Below, piece by piece: positions 4,024 to 12,430 of a stretch of 32,548 bases of DNA. The notes under the pieces are model-generated. The model was not told the DNA's origin, did not search any database, and saw nothing but the letters and a program-made list of their open reading frames with translations. The position numbers were made by a program, and so were the translations under genes. The stretch covers positions 1 through 32,548 of the forward strand of contig JAGBPB010000049.1 in assembly GCA_017633615.1 (NCBI GenBank), written 5' to 3'. This stretch comes from Bacteroidaceae bacterium (GTDB taxonomy: Bacteria > Bacteroidota > Bacteroidia > Bacteroidales > Bacteroidaceae). Every line of letters begins with the position of its first letter. The first letter of the stretch is position 1.

Positions 4024-4845
4024 TTACATAATATTTTTACGCTTCCCTTCTTCTATCTCATTTTTCCCGCACATGCAGTAATGCTTATAATAAGCCTCCC
4101 AATCATCTGCAAATGCCATATTCAGATCTGGATTGCAATTTCTATATGACACCGGAGAGAACTCTGCTGAAGCCTGTCTTGCCTCTGTCATACCAAATGT
4201 CACAAAATGCATCCAGAGCTGTTCCTGTGTCTTTAATCCTGCTGCCTGCAGATCCGGATATCTGCTGCCATAATAAACCGCATTGAAGACCGGTGACAGA
4301 TCTACTCCCTCATAGATAAAATCCCGCCCTGCTGCCGTCTTTAGTCTTGCATTGATGTCCTGGGCTATTTTTCCGCTTTTCAGCATCTCATGTATATATT
4401 CCCCCGGACACTGCGTCGCTGCAAACATTCTATGCTCTGTCAGCACCGCATTCTTTGTTCCGTTATAATTCACTGCCTTTATGCCATTTCTTTTGCATAT
4501 ATCAGCGCACAGATTGATCAGAGAAGCATATGCTTCCTTTGATATCGGCCAGTTCCCGCCGCGTTGTGAATTGCTCACCTCTATTGTGATTGCCTGGCTA
4601 TCGTTCCAGTAAGACGATGAAGTCCACGCCCTGTTCGCTTCCAGTACCGACTGACCGATCTGGCCGTCATTACCTATACAGTAATTTGCAGATGCTTTTC
4701 TGCTGGCCGGAATGAACGAATCCACAATGCTCTGAGCTGTTCCCACTCCTGCCGCATGATGTATCGTTATCTTACTGATCACCGATGTTCTTCTGCTGTA
4801 GTTTTTCGTCAGATTCCTGTACACTACCAGACTGCTCTCGCTCAT
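4024..4845 (-). CDS. Endolysin: N-acetylmuramoyl-L-alanine amidase
   Basis: The 273-aa enzyme cleaves the amide between MurNAc and L-Ala in peptidoglycan. The Amidase_2 domain spans residues 20-168. It shows the zinc ligands H29 or H30 (ITIHHAAG), H138 (LTEHRMF) and C146 (TQCPG), and a likely catalytic E89 (ITIEVSN). A C-terminal cell-wall-binding-like region has two repeats (VFNAVYYGSRYPDLQAAG; SYRNCNPDLNMAF), each followed by an aromatic HF/HY and G segment. The ATG at 4845 follows AGGAGG and lies inside the end of the holin gene (74-bp overlap). No signal peptide is seen, so release depends on the holin. It is the last gene of the leftward unit. Confidence 0.93.
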   Translation of the reverse strand: MSESSLVVYRNLTKNYSRRTSVISKITIHHAAGVGTAQSIVDSFIPASRKASANYCIGNDGQIGQSVLEANRAWTSSSYWNDSQAITIEVSNSQRGGNWPISKEAYASLINLCADICKRNGIKAVNYNGTKNAVLTEHRMFAATQCPGEYIHEMLKSGKIAQDINARLKTAAGRDFIYEGVDLSPVFNAVYYGSRYPDLQAAGLKTQEQLWMHFVTFGMTEARQASAEFSPVSYRNCNPDLNMAFADDWEAYYKHYCMCGKNEIEEGKRKNIM

Positions 4846-5278
4846 CACCCGCTACCTCCTCAGTCTTTTTCTTCAGCGATTTTATGATCCTCTTCAGAAA
4901 CGGTGGCACTGGTCCCCCGGCATCCGCAATATTTTCTATGATACTCAGCATCTCGTTAAACGCCAGCCATAGTGCTACCACAATCCCAACGATACAAGGC
5001 TGTCTGAAATCCGGCCGGACCTGCTGCATTGCATAGTTGATCAGAATATCTACCAGGACACCTACTGCTACCAGCAGATACATCAACACTTTTTTCTTCA
5101 GGCCATTCAGCCCTTTAAGGCTGTCTATCTCCTGCCCACGTTTAGGAGCCGCGATCAGTGCCGTGATATAGTCAATTACATTGCATGCAAGTAATACATA
5201 TACCGGGATTGCCAGGTTCCCCAACCAGGCATTGATTCCCGTGAATACTCCGATCAGTATCGCCTGTATCTTCTTCAT
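4772..5278 (-). CDS. Phage holin (holin 4 / toxin-secretion lysis family)
   Basis: The 168-aa membrane protein matches the phage lysis holin family. It starts MKKIQAILIGVFTG and has hydrophobic segments at about 5-40 (AWLGNLAIPVYVLLACNVID), 64-85 (VLMYLLVAVGVLVDILINYA) and 95-115 (CIVGIVVALWLAFNEML). A charged, Lys/Glu-rich cytoplasmic tail follows, and its codons overlap the amidase start. The family signature region GLNGLKKK precedes the second helix. I chose the ATG at 5278, after GGAGGGAGAT, over the longer frame from 5341. It makes membrane lesions that release the endolysin. Confidence 0.9.
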   Translation of the reverse strand: MKKIQAILIGVFTGINAWLGNLAIPVYVLLACNVIDYITALIAAPKRGQEIDSLKGLNGLKKKVLMYLLVAVGVLVDILINYAMQQVRPDFRQPCIVGIVVALWLAFNEMLSIIENIADAGGPVPPFLKRIIKSLKKKTEEVAGDEREQSGSVQESDEKLQQKNIGDQ

Positions 5279-5331
5279 ATCTCCCTCCAAACAAAAAGAA
5301 CACGGTCGATGCCATGCTCTTTCCTTTGATG

Positions 5332-6321
5332 CTATGCGCACATAATACGCATATATTGATTTTTGACAGTGTCTTGATTGATGTTACAATACACCATTGT
5401 CGTATCCAGTTTTTCGTGTCCCAGGATCTGCGATACCTCTTCGATCGTCATTCCTTTCCGGAGCAGGTTGGTTGCCAGTGTTCTTCTGAATCTGTGTGGA
5501 TGTACCTTTTCTATTCCGGTCTTCTTTCCCAGTTTCCGCAACATCCTTTGGATCGCACTCACTTCCAGCCGTTCATATGGCTTCCGATTGCTTACAAACA
5601 ATGCGAAATCGCTGTCTTTTCTCGTTTTCAGATACATTTCCAAGTAATATGCCGCCGTATTTGATATATATACGCGCCTCTCTTTTCCGCCCTTGCCGTA
5701 AACCTTGACCACCTTATTGATCAAATCGATGTCTGATCGATTTAGCTGTTCCATCTCCGATACTCGCATCCCCGAAGCATACAGCAACTCGACTATCGCC
5801 AGATCCCTTGCATTCTCCGTTGCCCTTCTTAACTGTTCCAACTCCACATCTGTGAATGCTTCCTTTATAACCTTATCCACCTTGATTGGACTGATCCCTT
5901 TCATCGGATTTTTCTTTATCAGGTTCTTACTATGCATCCAAGTAAACATTGCTGATAGATAATTCCGTACGTTCCGCAGGTATGTATCTTTCGCACCTCT
6001 GTATTTCATCATTGATAGATACATAAAGACATCGTCTTCGGTAATCTCCGGTATCGGCTTCTTCATCTCATCCAGAGCCTTATCCACGATAAACTTATAC
6101 TGTTTCAATGTCCGGACGCTCATCCCTTCGGTTGCCTTCCAGGCAAAGTACCTCTTCAAAAGTTCAATGTTCTCTGTCTGGTACGGCAATGCGATTTCTG
6201 TTGACTTCTCTACCACATCGTAATTCTTCAGACACTGCGCCATAACCAGTTTCAATTTGTCAGTTTGTTCCCTGCTGAGACAATCAGCCATTCCGGCCAC
6301 AACATCCAAAATGATATCCAT
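5332..6321 (-). CDS. Second tyrosine recombinase (XerC/D-like)
   Basis: This 329-aa enzyme has a SAM-like N-terminal domain (about 50-135) and a full catalytic set: R186 (ASGMRVSEM), K213 (GKGGKERRV), H276 and R279 (HPHRFRR), H302 (LGHEKLDTT) and Y311 (MVYCN). It differs clearly from the 2677-3768 integrase and resembles Xer and conjugative or invertase-type enzymes. It is cotranscribed with a small XRE gene (TAATG overlap) from a promoter of its own, and lies between the fibre genes and lysis, far from attP. Possible jobs are multimer resolution of circular phage DNA, inversion or exchange near the fibre genes, or movement of a small cassette. None is proven here. Confidence 0.9.
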   Translation of the reverse strand: MDIILDVVAGMADCLSREQTDKLKLVMAQCLKNYDVVEKSTEIALPYQTENIELLKRYFAWKATEGMSVRTLKQYKFIVDKALDEMKKPIPEITEDDVFMYLSMMKYRGAKDTYLRNVRNYLSAMFTWMHSKNLIKKNPMKGISPIKVDKVIKEAFTDVELEQLRRATENARDLAIVELLYASGMRVSEMEQLNRSDIDLINKVVKVYGKGGKERRVYISNTAAYYLEMYLKTRKDSDFALFVSNRKPYERLEVSAIQRMLRKLGKKTGIEKVHPHRFRRTLATNLLRKGMTIEEVSQILGHEKLDTTMVYCNINQDTVKNQYMRIMCA

Positions 6322-6518
6322 TACTGATCACCTTCTTTCAATTCGCCATACTTACGGCGATATGCCAGAAGTCGTCTGATCAGCCCCGGAACATATGTCG
6401 GTGGTTTTCTCCGCTTCGTCTCCCAGTTCTGAATCGAGTCGATCGGTATATCGAAATACTCCGCAAACTCCTTCTGCGTCATTCCGGTTTCCGATCTCAT
6501 TTCTTTGATTTCTTCCAT
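6321..6518 (-). CDS. Small XRE regulator of the second recombinase operon
   Basis: This 65-aa single helix-turn-helix protein has RSETGMTQKEFAEYFDIPID (helices 1-2) and SIQNWETKRRKPP (recognition helix), then a basic helix (IRRLLAYRRKYGEL). Its ATG follows AAAGGAGGAAAGACCA. Its stop overlaps the recombinase start (TAATG). The promoter upstream has the palindrome TACGCCA-T-TGGCGTA between -35 and -10, so autorepression is the likely control of this two-gene unit. Confidence 0.85.
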   Translation of the reverse strand: MEEIKEMRSETGMTQKEFAEYFDIPIDSIQNWETKRRKPPTYVPGLIRRLLAYRRKYGELKEGDQ

Positions 6519-6528
6519 TGGTCTTTCC

Positions 6529-6590
6529 TCCTTTCGTTTTTCTTCATTCTACGCCATTGGCGTATCTTTGTCAATAGAAAAACGAAAGGA
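6529..6590 (-). promoter_or_regulatory. Autoregulated promoter framed by a perfect 15-bp inverted repeat
   Basis: Leftward -35 TTGACA (6574-6569), 17 bases, then -10 TAGAAT (6551-6546). A 15-bp palindrome, TACGCCATTGGCGTA (6550-6564), sits on the -10 and spacer. The whole promoter is flanked by inverted arms TCCTTTCGTTTTTCT (6529-6543) and AGAAAAACGAAAGGA (6576-6590). The left arm lies in the leader and covers the Shine-Dalgarno region. Confidence 0.8.
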
Positions 6591-6605
6591 TTTCTGACCG
6601 TTAAA

Positions 6606-6741
6606 CTGCCCTTTAATTAAGCAGACGGATAGGGATTTGCACCCTACATAGCATCTACACCCACACGGAATCACACTCACAAGATGCCTTTGGAACCCTC
6701 CTAACCAGCGTCTACCTATTCCGCCACCGTCTGCCCTTTAA
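6606..6741. repeat. 11-bp direct repeat flanking the tRNA-like element
   Basis: CTGCCCTTTAA occurs at 6606-6616 and 6731-6741, 125 bp apart, on the two sides of the tRNA-like element. The right copy includes the last four bases of the element. The arrangement looks like att-type or target duplications left by insertion of a cassette, next to a recombinase gene. Confidence 0.7.
6621..6734 (-). ncRNA. tRNA-Leu-like element with an atypical body
   Basis: Read leftward, the ends pair as an 8-bp acceptor (GCAGACGG with CCGTCTGC). The next bases, TG-GCG-GAATAGGTAGA-CGC, match the D-arm of tRNA-Leu closely. Near the 3' end, TAGGG-TGCAAAT-CCCTA gives a T-arm, but with G where the second loop T should be. 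A long extra arm can form from GCATCT and AGATGC. The anticodon stem after the D-arm does not pair well, so no anticodon is assigned. At 114 bases it is longer than normal. It is either a decayed tRNA, a remodelled tRNA with an 8-bp acceptor, or a tRNA mimic. Confidence 0.45.
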
Positions 6742-6745
6742 CGAA

Positions 6746-9199
6746 TTACGTTGCACTCTCCCAACTATAGGTCGGCGTTCCATCTGCCACTGTCACTGTC
6801 AGTACATATGCCCCGTCAGTAGTCGGTGCGGTCGGTAACTTTTCCGCAAGCTCTGCCACTGCTTCATCCGTAGCGTTTACCTGCTCCTGCACGCTGCCGA
6901 TCGCCCCACTCACGCCATTTACAGTTACGGATATATCCCCTGTGGATGCTGTGAGGGTGTTGGTGCCCTGAAGAATCTGTATCTGCTGAGGGGTAAGCTG
7001 GATGGTGAATGGAGTAGCAAGTTCGTAGCATACCTGTAACGGATTGCTTGCAATGTATGTTTTCCATTCTTCAATTGTCTCCGAGTCTGTACCTAAATAA
7101 AATGATATTGCATTAGCATCACTATAACAGCAACCATAGATAAAATCGCTGATATTATTCACATAGTTCGCTCTATTACAGATAAATGGCGCACTCGCAA
7201 CAATAGAAGGGGATATATCTGTATTCATATAATAAAATACCGATGGTAGAGTTACAGATTTTCCCCAATTTTCATCAACAGAACCATCAAATTCGATGTA
7301 CGCCCTATCCACCGTCATCACACCGCTATCAAAGTCCACAGTACCACCGTAGATGGTATCTCCGAGGGCGATAGTGTAGGTCTTGCCTGCGTAGGGGACG
7401 TAATCGTTGCTGTCTGTACTCTTAACAATCATAAATCGAGCAACAGCTGTATACTGTTTTGACATTATGCCGATATCTGTCGGTTCTGTCAAAGTAAAAC
7501 TAGCACTGCTTATCCCGACAGTTCCAAATGGTTTAGACGAGAACTTAACCACACTAGCAGATGTGATTAACTGCGTCTCCGCATACACAATATCTGTTGC
7601 TTCTTTTACATCCGTAACAAGTTTGTAACTACCAGCGGGTAATCTTAATTTATATTGAGCATTGCTATAATTAAACGGTCTAGGATCAGTCGAACCACCG
7701 CTATATGTATAGGTAACATAGCCATTAGCGTCCTGCACGAAGTTTCCCGTAGTGCTAGTGTCAAGGAAATTCCGTCCATCCCTATGCACACTCGCCTCTG
7801 TATGTCCGCTGATGGGGCAGATGTTGGTGTAGGGTTGCCATGTGTTTGCTACTGTGGAACTGACAATCATAAATCGTGCCACTGCTCCACCGTGTTTGAT
7901 TTCTGCTCCAAAACTTGTTTCTGCCGATAATGTAAAATCGTAAGCTACCACACCAACCTCAGCAAACAGATTTGCACTATTGATTGATAGTACATCATTG
8001 TTAGACGAATCCTTAAATACGCAACCTTTCCCAGTAGATCCAACTGTTTTGGTATCTACAACAAACTTATAACTCCCACTCGGCAATGTTAATTTATACT
8101 GGCAGTTGTCATAACTCCAACTTCTTCCATCCCCATCAGCACAAGAAACATATCCATCAGTGTCCTCTGTAAATGTTACATTGCCCACGGTTACAGTGGA
8201 TGTATCAAGTTTGTTATCACCAGCTCCACCTACCCACGGCTTATCATATCCATGCAAGTCCTGCACAGGCTCAATCTTTACACTGCAATCCGCTACATTA
8301 GCGGGTACGGCATCCTCGATGGTGATAACATCGGCATACGGGTATGTGGTGGCATCGCCGTTGACCTCGTTATCGAGGGTCGTTAAACCACTCTTTAATT
8401 CATTAATCGCTCCCGTGGTTGTCTTGTCGGTTGTGGTCAGATTGTTGTCGGTAACAGGCTGTTTTGCAACGGTATCAATCGTACCATCATTCATGATCAG
8501 TCCTGCAGTGGACGATTTCTGAACAAAGTTTGTTGTATCTACGAACCCGGAAAGAAGATCGAACTTGTAAACGCCATCACTGATCTTTGCAATGCCTACA
8601 TTATCACCTGCTTTGATCGGCTGTCCTGCGCCTTCGATAAAGTCAGAAGTAGTCGTTCCGCTATCGGTCATATTGTAGACATTACCTTCATTCCCTGCCA
8701 CCAAAAGTCCGGCAACAAGTTCTGCACATGTCTTTGTTCCTGCGTGGTGATATGCAGACGACACCGCCGCATCAATCGCACTTTTTACGCCACCACTCTT
8801 TACAGGATTATTGCTGTTGGCTGTCGGCACATCATCAAAAGTCAACGTGTCCTGCTTGCTTCCGATATCGTCCGCACTTACCATATAGAAGTATGTTCCA
8901 TCATAAAGCAGTTCTATCACTTCCCCTGCTTTCCAAGAATCACCATCAACAGGAGCAGTAGTCCCGAAACGATACACTGTCTTTGCTCCTGTAGAATTAA
9001 CATTGATCGTAGGAGATGCTGCTGTGTTTGCATTAGCAAATTTCACCCTGATTGTCATTCCGGATGTCAGTACATCCACATCTGCACATGTGACTACTTT
9101 TGCCGCAGTTGCTGCTGCCGTATCGCATGTTCCATACAATGTAGATGTAACCGGATGATCTGCATTATTTTTATCTGTAAAAATGCCTGCGTAACTCAT
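6746..9199 (-). CDS. Tail fibre / receptor-binding protein with duplicated binding domain
   Basis: This 817-aa structural protein has an N-terminal domain (1-110, PTINVNSTGAKTVYR, IELLYDGTYFYMVS) typical of gut-phage fibres and a middle with GAINELKSG. Two related beta-rich modules follow (about 325-465 and 480-615). Each begins near LDTST, has a GYV motif and a YKL.LPSGSYK or YKLRLPAGSYK strand, and ends in ARFMIV-x-ST before a PY pair. They look like tandem carbohydrate-binding modules. The end contains ATPFTIQLTPQQIQIL and a coiled-coil-like NATDEAVAELAEKL. It shares TAATG with the upstream gene and lies in the baseplate/fibre cluster, so host recognition is the probable role. Confidence 0.75.
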   Translation of the reverse strand: MSYAGIFTDKNNADHPVTSTLYGTCDTAAATAAKVVTCADVDVLTSGMTIRVKFANANTAASPTINVNSTGAKTVYRFGTTAPVDGDSWKAGEVIELLYDGTYFYMVSADDIGSKQDTLTFDDVPTANSNNPVKSGGVKSAIDAAVSSAYHHAGTKTCAELVAGLLVAGNEGNVYNMTDSGTTTSDFIEGAGQPIKAGDNVGIAKISDGVYKFDLLSGFVDTTNFVQKSSTAGLIMNDGTIDTVAKQPVTDNNLTTTDKTTTGAINELKSGLTTLDNEVNGDATTYPYADVITIEDAVPANVADCSVKIEPVQDLHGYDKPWVGGAGDNKLDTSTVTVGNVTFTEDTDGYVSCADGDGRSWSYDNCQYKLTLPSGSYKFVVDTKTVGSTGKGCVFKDSSNNDVLSINSANLFAEVGVVAYDFTLSAETSFGAEIKHGGAVARFMIVSSTVANTWQPYTNICPISGHTEASVHRDGRNFLDTSTTGNFVQDANGYVTYTYSGGSTDPRPFNYSNAQYKLRLPAGSYKLVTDVKEATDIVYAETQLITSASVVKFSSKPFGTVGISSASFTLTEPTDIGIMSKQYTAVARFMIVKSTDSNDYVPYAGKTYTIALGDTIYGGTVDFDSGVMTVDRAYIEFDGSVDENWGKSVTLPSVFYYMNTDISPSIVASAPFICNRANYVNNISDFIYGCCYSDANAISFYLGTDSETIEEWKTYIASNPLQVCYELATPFTIQLTPQQIQILQGTNTLTASTGDISVTVNGVSGAIGSVQEQVNATDEAVAELAEKLPTAPTTDGAYVLTVTVADGTPTYSWESAT

Positions 9200-9462
9200 T
9201 ATTCTACCTCCTCATAAAATGATACCTTTCCACCGGTAACAGACAGGCCAAGAGTCATATCCCCCTTCAGTTCTGTACCGTTGATCTGCGGCAGGTTGTC
9301 CAGATGCTCGTAATCTGTTGTCCCGCCACCTCCGCCTCCGCTGTTCAGGATCTCCTGCAGCAACGCTTCTACTCTGCTCTGCGGTCGCTCCAGTTCGTTG
9401 TGTGCCCCCAGCATATTCTGCAGGATTGCTTCTTCTCTTGATTGTGGTCTTGAAAATGACAT
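9199..9462 (-). CDS. Small tail-associated protein with repeated RPQSR motif
   Basis: This 87-aa protein has two copies of a short helical repeat (RPQSREEAILQNML and RPQSRVEALLQEIL), a poly-Gly linker, then HLDNLPQINGTELKGD. The LPQING...G motif is a common short beta segment in Firmicute phage fibre and head-fibre proteins. AAAGGAAAATCAT precedes the ATG. It lies between two receptor-type proteins and overlaps the fibre gene by one base. An adaptor or oligomerisation role in the fibre is likely; the exact function is unknown. Confidence 0.65.
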   Translation of the reverse strand: MSFSRPQSREEAILQNMLGAHNELERPQSRVEALLQEILNSGGGGGGTTDYEHLDNLPQINGTELKGDMTLGLSVTGGKVSFYEEVE

Positions 9463-9516
9463 ATGATTTTCCTTTCTGTTTTATAAAATATCTACTCTTA
9501 TGCTTTCTTATTTCCC

Positions 9517-10665
9517 TTATAGGCAGAAACCGAACGGGATTATATTGTTCCATCCAATACCCATGTTTTGAAAATAATTTAAGTTTACTAAATAATCAGA
9601 ATTATCATTCGCTCCAATCAATTGCGAGTTCATTTGACTACTATTACTACTATTCACAGACCGTGTTATGTACCATCCAGGATGCACAATCTCGTATACA
9701 GAAGCGTAATCTATACCATCATCCTCACAGATTTGTGCATAAGTGCCGGGGTACATACTGCCTCGTATCGTATATTGAGATAATGTTGTATTCAACTCTT
9801 TCACGGAAGGAACCCATATCTTGTCAAGGCTGGTTTTCTGCGACCTACTCGCAGTTGTATACAACGAAGTGATACCCCAATAACTCTTATTGACACTCTT
9901 GATACTATTTTTCAAAGTCTGCGGCATTTTATCAAAGAAAATTCCATTCAGGAAACTTCTTACTCTCGACATTCCCCAATCGTGGCAAAAATCACCTAAA
10001 GTATGTGAAGATCCAGAATAGTATGTACGCATTAAAGTATCTCTAACATCTACCCAACTAGCACAATACTCTTGTGTCTGCCAATTATCTTGTGTACGGT
10101 AAGCACCGTGAACTGGGTTATTAGGTATCACGATACACTTATCCGAAATCCAAGTAGAAGTGGAGCCATCTTCTGCTTCTGCCACTTTCACCATATCCAA
10201 AGCAACGGTAACATATTGCGAATAATTTTCCTGCGGTTGTGCCTTATATTTCCAAGTAGAACCATTATATATTGCTTCCCAACGGCAGACAACATCATTT
10301 GTGGTAACACCGAAGTCAAACACCAACGACTTATAAGCCCCCAAAGGATAGTGCGCACCCTTATCCGCGCAGATCGTCTCCCAAGAGTCGTGTATCTCTT
10401 CGTGTGAGATAATATAGTCGCCATACACCGGGAAGCACTCCATATCGCTCACGACTATGTCCGGAGCCGGATTCCAACCTTTGAAGTATTCCAGATTGCT
10501 ATTGAATGTGCCATCCAACAATGTACACGATGCCCGTCCATTCTGTGGGACATTTGCATCTGTCTGGATCAGCGTTCCGTTTTCATCGTAAAATCTTACC
10601 GTATACGGTCCGCCTGTATTCGGTATAGCTTTATTGATCAGCATATATGCCGCATTGAATATCAT
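9517..10665 (-). CDS. Tail surface protein with DUF6273-like lectin-type domain
   Basis: This 382-aa protein has an N-terminal beta domain (about 18-75, YTVRFYDENGTLIQTD). Its C-terminal half resembles DUF6273, a C-type-lectin-like fold in gut bacterial and phage surface proteins: MSRVRSFLNGIFFDKMP, LDKIWVPSVKEL, GWYITRSVN and an ending IGWNNIIPFGFCL. The GW-TRS and final PFGF segments are where such proteins vary in diversity-generating systems, but I find no reverse transcriptase or template repeat in this genome. AAGGAGTAAAAG precedes the ATG. Host binding is the probable role. Confidence 0.65.
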   Translation of the reverse strand: MIFNAAYMLINKAIPNTGGPYTVRFYDENGTLIQTDANVPQNGRASCTLLDGTFNSNLEYFKGWNPAPDIVVSDMECFPVYGDYIISHEEIHDSWETICADKGAHYPLGAYKSLVFDFGVTTNDVVCRWEAIYNGSTWKYKAQPQENYSQYVTVALDMVKVAEAEDGSTSTWISDKCIVIPNNPVHGAYRTQDNWQTQEYCASWVDVRDTLMRTYYSGSSHTLGDFCHDWGMSRVRSFLNGIFFDKMPQTLKNSIKSVNKSYWGITSLYTTASRSQKTSLDKIWVPSVKELNTTLSQYTIRGSMYPGTYAQICEDDGIDYASVYEIVHPGWYITRSVNSSNSSQMNSQLIGANDNSDYLVNLNYFQNMGIGWNNIIPFGFCL

Positions 10666-10675
10666 CTTTTACTCC

Positions 10676-10870
10676 TTATGTCAGTGATACTTTTCCATTC
10701 GACACTGTGATCCCTTTTGCAGGCGGAGCATATAATGGCATCGGATCTCCATCTATTTCGATTACTGCTATAGCCGTTCCCGCCACCAGTACCTGCATCA
10801 CTTCCACTTCCGTTGCATGTTCAAACAGATAATCCAGCGCGGTGTCTGTCCCCGTATATCCTTTTTGCAT
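10676..10870 (-). CDS. Small tail/fibre-associated protein
   Basis: The 64-aa product starts with ATG at 10870 after TAGGAGGGAAT; the frame further upstream overlaps the baseplate gene and is not used. It has a helix (TDTALDYLFEHATEVEVMQ), a hydrophobic strand (VLVAGTAIAVIEIDG) and an ending KGITVSNGKVSL, similar to the ends of other small proteins of this cluster (compare SVTGGKVSFYEE at 9199-9462). No known family is assigned. It lies between the baseplate protein and the lectin-like protein. Confidence 0.65.
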   Translation of the reverse strand: MQKGYTGTDTALDYLFEHATEVEVMQVLVAGTAIAVIEIDGDPMPLYAPPAKGITVSNGKVSLT

Positions 10871-10878
10871 ATTCCCTC

Positions 10879-12429
10879 CTAGAACAAACTCGCGCCCCGT
10901 ACACTCATCCGTACAGTGAATGTATGGATCCCCTGCGTAACGCTCGGAACCATTCCGATCAGTGTCAGCATCTTCCAACCGTCACGGAAATGGTAAACTG
11001 CCTGCTGCAACAACTGGTTGTCGTACAGATAATCTACTGTAACGACTGCATCCTGGAAGTAGTCCACATCATCGATCTCTTTTTCAAATGTATGAACATT
11101 GAAACAGAGCTGCGCGTAGAATGTTGCCGTATTTCCATCCGAATCATTCGATATCCGGAACTGCAATATATTGACTGCCATTCCGCCCTGATCCAGATCA
11201 GTGATCTCATCCAGTGACATACCAAACGGCAAAATATAATTCGCCATTACCTGCCCGGCAATATCTTCCACCTGAGCCTGCACCACAGACACCTGCGTCT
11301 GCACTCCGGCGACTTGCGCATTCGTATTCGCCTGCTCCTTTTTGAGCGCTGCAATGCTCTTTGCTGCGTGATCTTTGCCCTTGGTTATACTCGGATCACT
11401 ACCGACACCAACCACCTTGATACTCTTCTTATGCTTGAATGTGAACTGCGTCACGCAGCAAGTCTTCCCGGCGATACCACCCGTAAAACTGATCACATCA
11501 CCAAGGTCAAACGACGGATCTGGCATCAGAGATACATTAAACGGCGAATAATTGATATTACGCAGGCCGTTCATGATATTCTGGCGCATCACTTCGTAGC
11601 TGGTATCCGTGCTCTTCTGCAGGAACGGATTACTTCCGCCCTCATAGGTCAATCCACCACTGCCGCTGGAATAACTCGTTTCGGTTCCGTCATCCGTATT
11701 GTCAAACCAGATGGTAGAATATTGTGTCACAAAGTCCGAATATGCTCCATCAGACGATCTGTGTGCACTGTCAATCGTCGCTGCTGCAGTAGATCCGTAT
11801 GTTCTGAAATATATTTTTCCATCTCTTCCGGCCGTAGCGAATGAGCATACCGCCTGCGCCAGACACGACAATGCATCTCTCCAAGTTGACAGATCATTAT
11901 CCGGATGTAGCGCAAACTGCACCGCCCCGTTCGGAAGCAACGCCATCTCCTCTTGCGTATTTCCGATCTGTACCCCGCAGGCCGTAGCGATTGCCGTTGC
12001 AAATGTCAGCGCCGTCTGTGAACCGACTAATACCGACAGATCAATGCGTCCGTCCAGCTTTGACATATTGTCGTAGGCCGTCACGCTAATGCCCTGCGTG
12101 GTCTTCTTCACGGATGATACCGTGAAAACTCCGAGCGGTACATCTTCAAAGCTCTGATTTGCCAGTTTCAATCCGAAGGATGGAGTGATCACTTTCCCCT
12201 GCCACTCGTTCTCGTTCAAAGCGATTCCCCGGAAGGTTGCCTTTAGTACACCGATATATACCTGACCGATTCCGACATTTTTATTGTCAGAGCACTGGTT
12301 GGATATAGAAAACGAACCTACAGCAATGTTTTCATCCGTAAACGATATGGAGCCAATGGTTCCTGTGATTCTGCTCTCCTGCACCGGCAGTGCCGCCGCT
12401 GTTTTGTATGCCGCACTTGTTGCGTACAT
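10879..12429 (-). CDS. Baseplate / tail hub protein (DUF5048-like)
   Basis: This 516-aa protein follows the tape measure and a small tail protein, where siphophages carry the distal tail and tail-associated hub genes. The first third resembles phage hub proteins (MYATSAAYKTAAALPVQESRI at the start, FTVSSVKKTTQGISVTAYDNM near 105-125). The middle has DLGDVISFTGG and the end a helical coil (AALKKEQANTNAQVAGVQTQ) before a C-terminal beta domain. It probably joins tail tip and fibres. The family name is a recollection, not a search result. Confidence 0.7.
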   Translation of the reverse strand: MYATSAAYKTAAALPVQESRITGTIGSISFTDENIAVGSFSISNQCSDNKNVGIGQVYIGVLKATFRGIALNENEWQGKVITPSFGLKLANQSFEDVPLGVFTVSSVKKTTQGISVTAYDNMSKLDGRIDLSVLVGSQTALTFATAIATACGVQIGNTQEEMALLPNGAVQFALHPDNDLSTWRDALSCLAQAVCSFATAGRDGKIYFRTYGSTAAATIDSAHRSSDGAYSDFVTQYSTIWFDNTDDGTETSYSSGSGGLTYEGGSNPFLQKSTDTSYEVMRQNIMNGLRNINYSPFNVSLMPDPSFDLGDVISFTGGIAGKTCCVTQFTFKHKKSIKVVGVGSDPSITKGKDHAAKSIAALKKEQANTNAQVAGVQTQVSVVQAQVEDIAGQVMANYILPFGMSLDEITDLDQGGMAVNILQFRISNDSDGNTATFYAQLCFNVHTFEKEIDDVDYFQDAVVTVDYLYDNQLLQQAVYHFRDGWKMLTLIGMVPSVTQGIHTFTVRMSVRGASLF

Positions 12430-12430
12430 C

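Noticed and set aside
9517..10665. Diversity-generating retroelement target
   Set aside because: No reverse transcriptase, template repeat or accessory gene is found anywhere in the complete genome.
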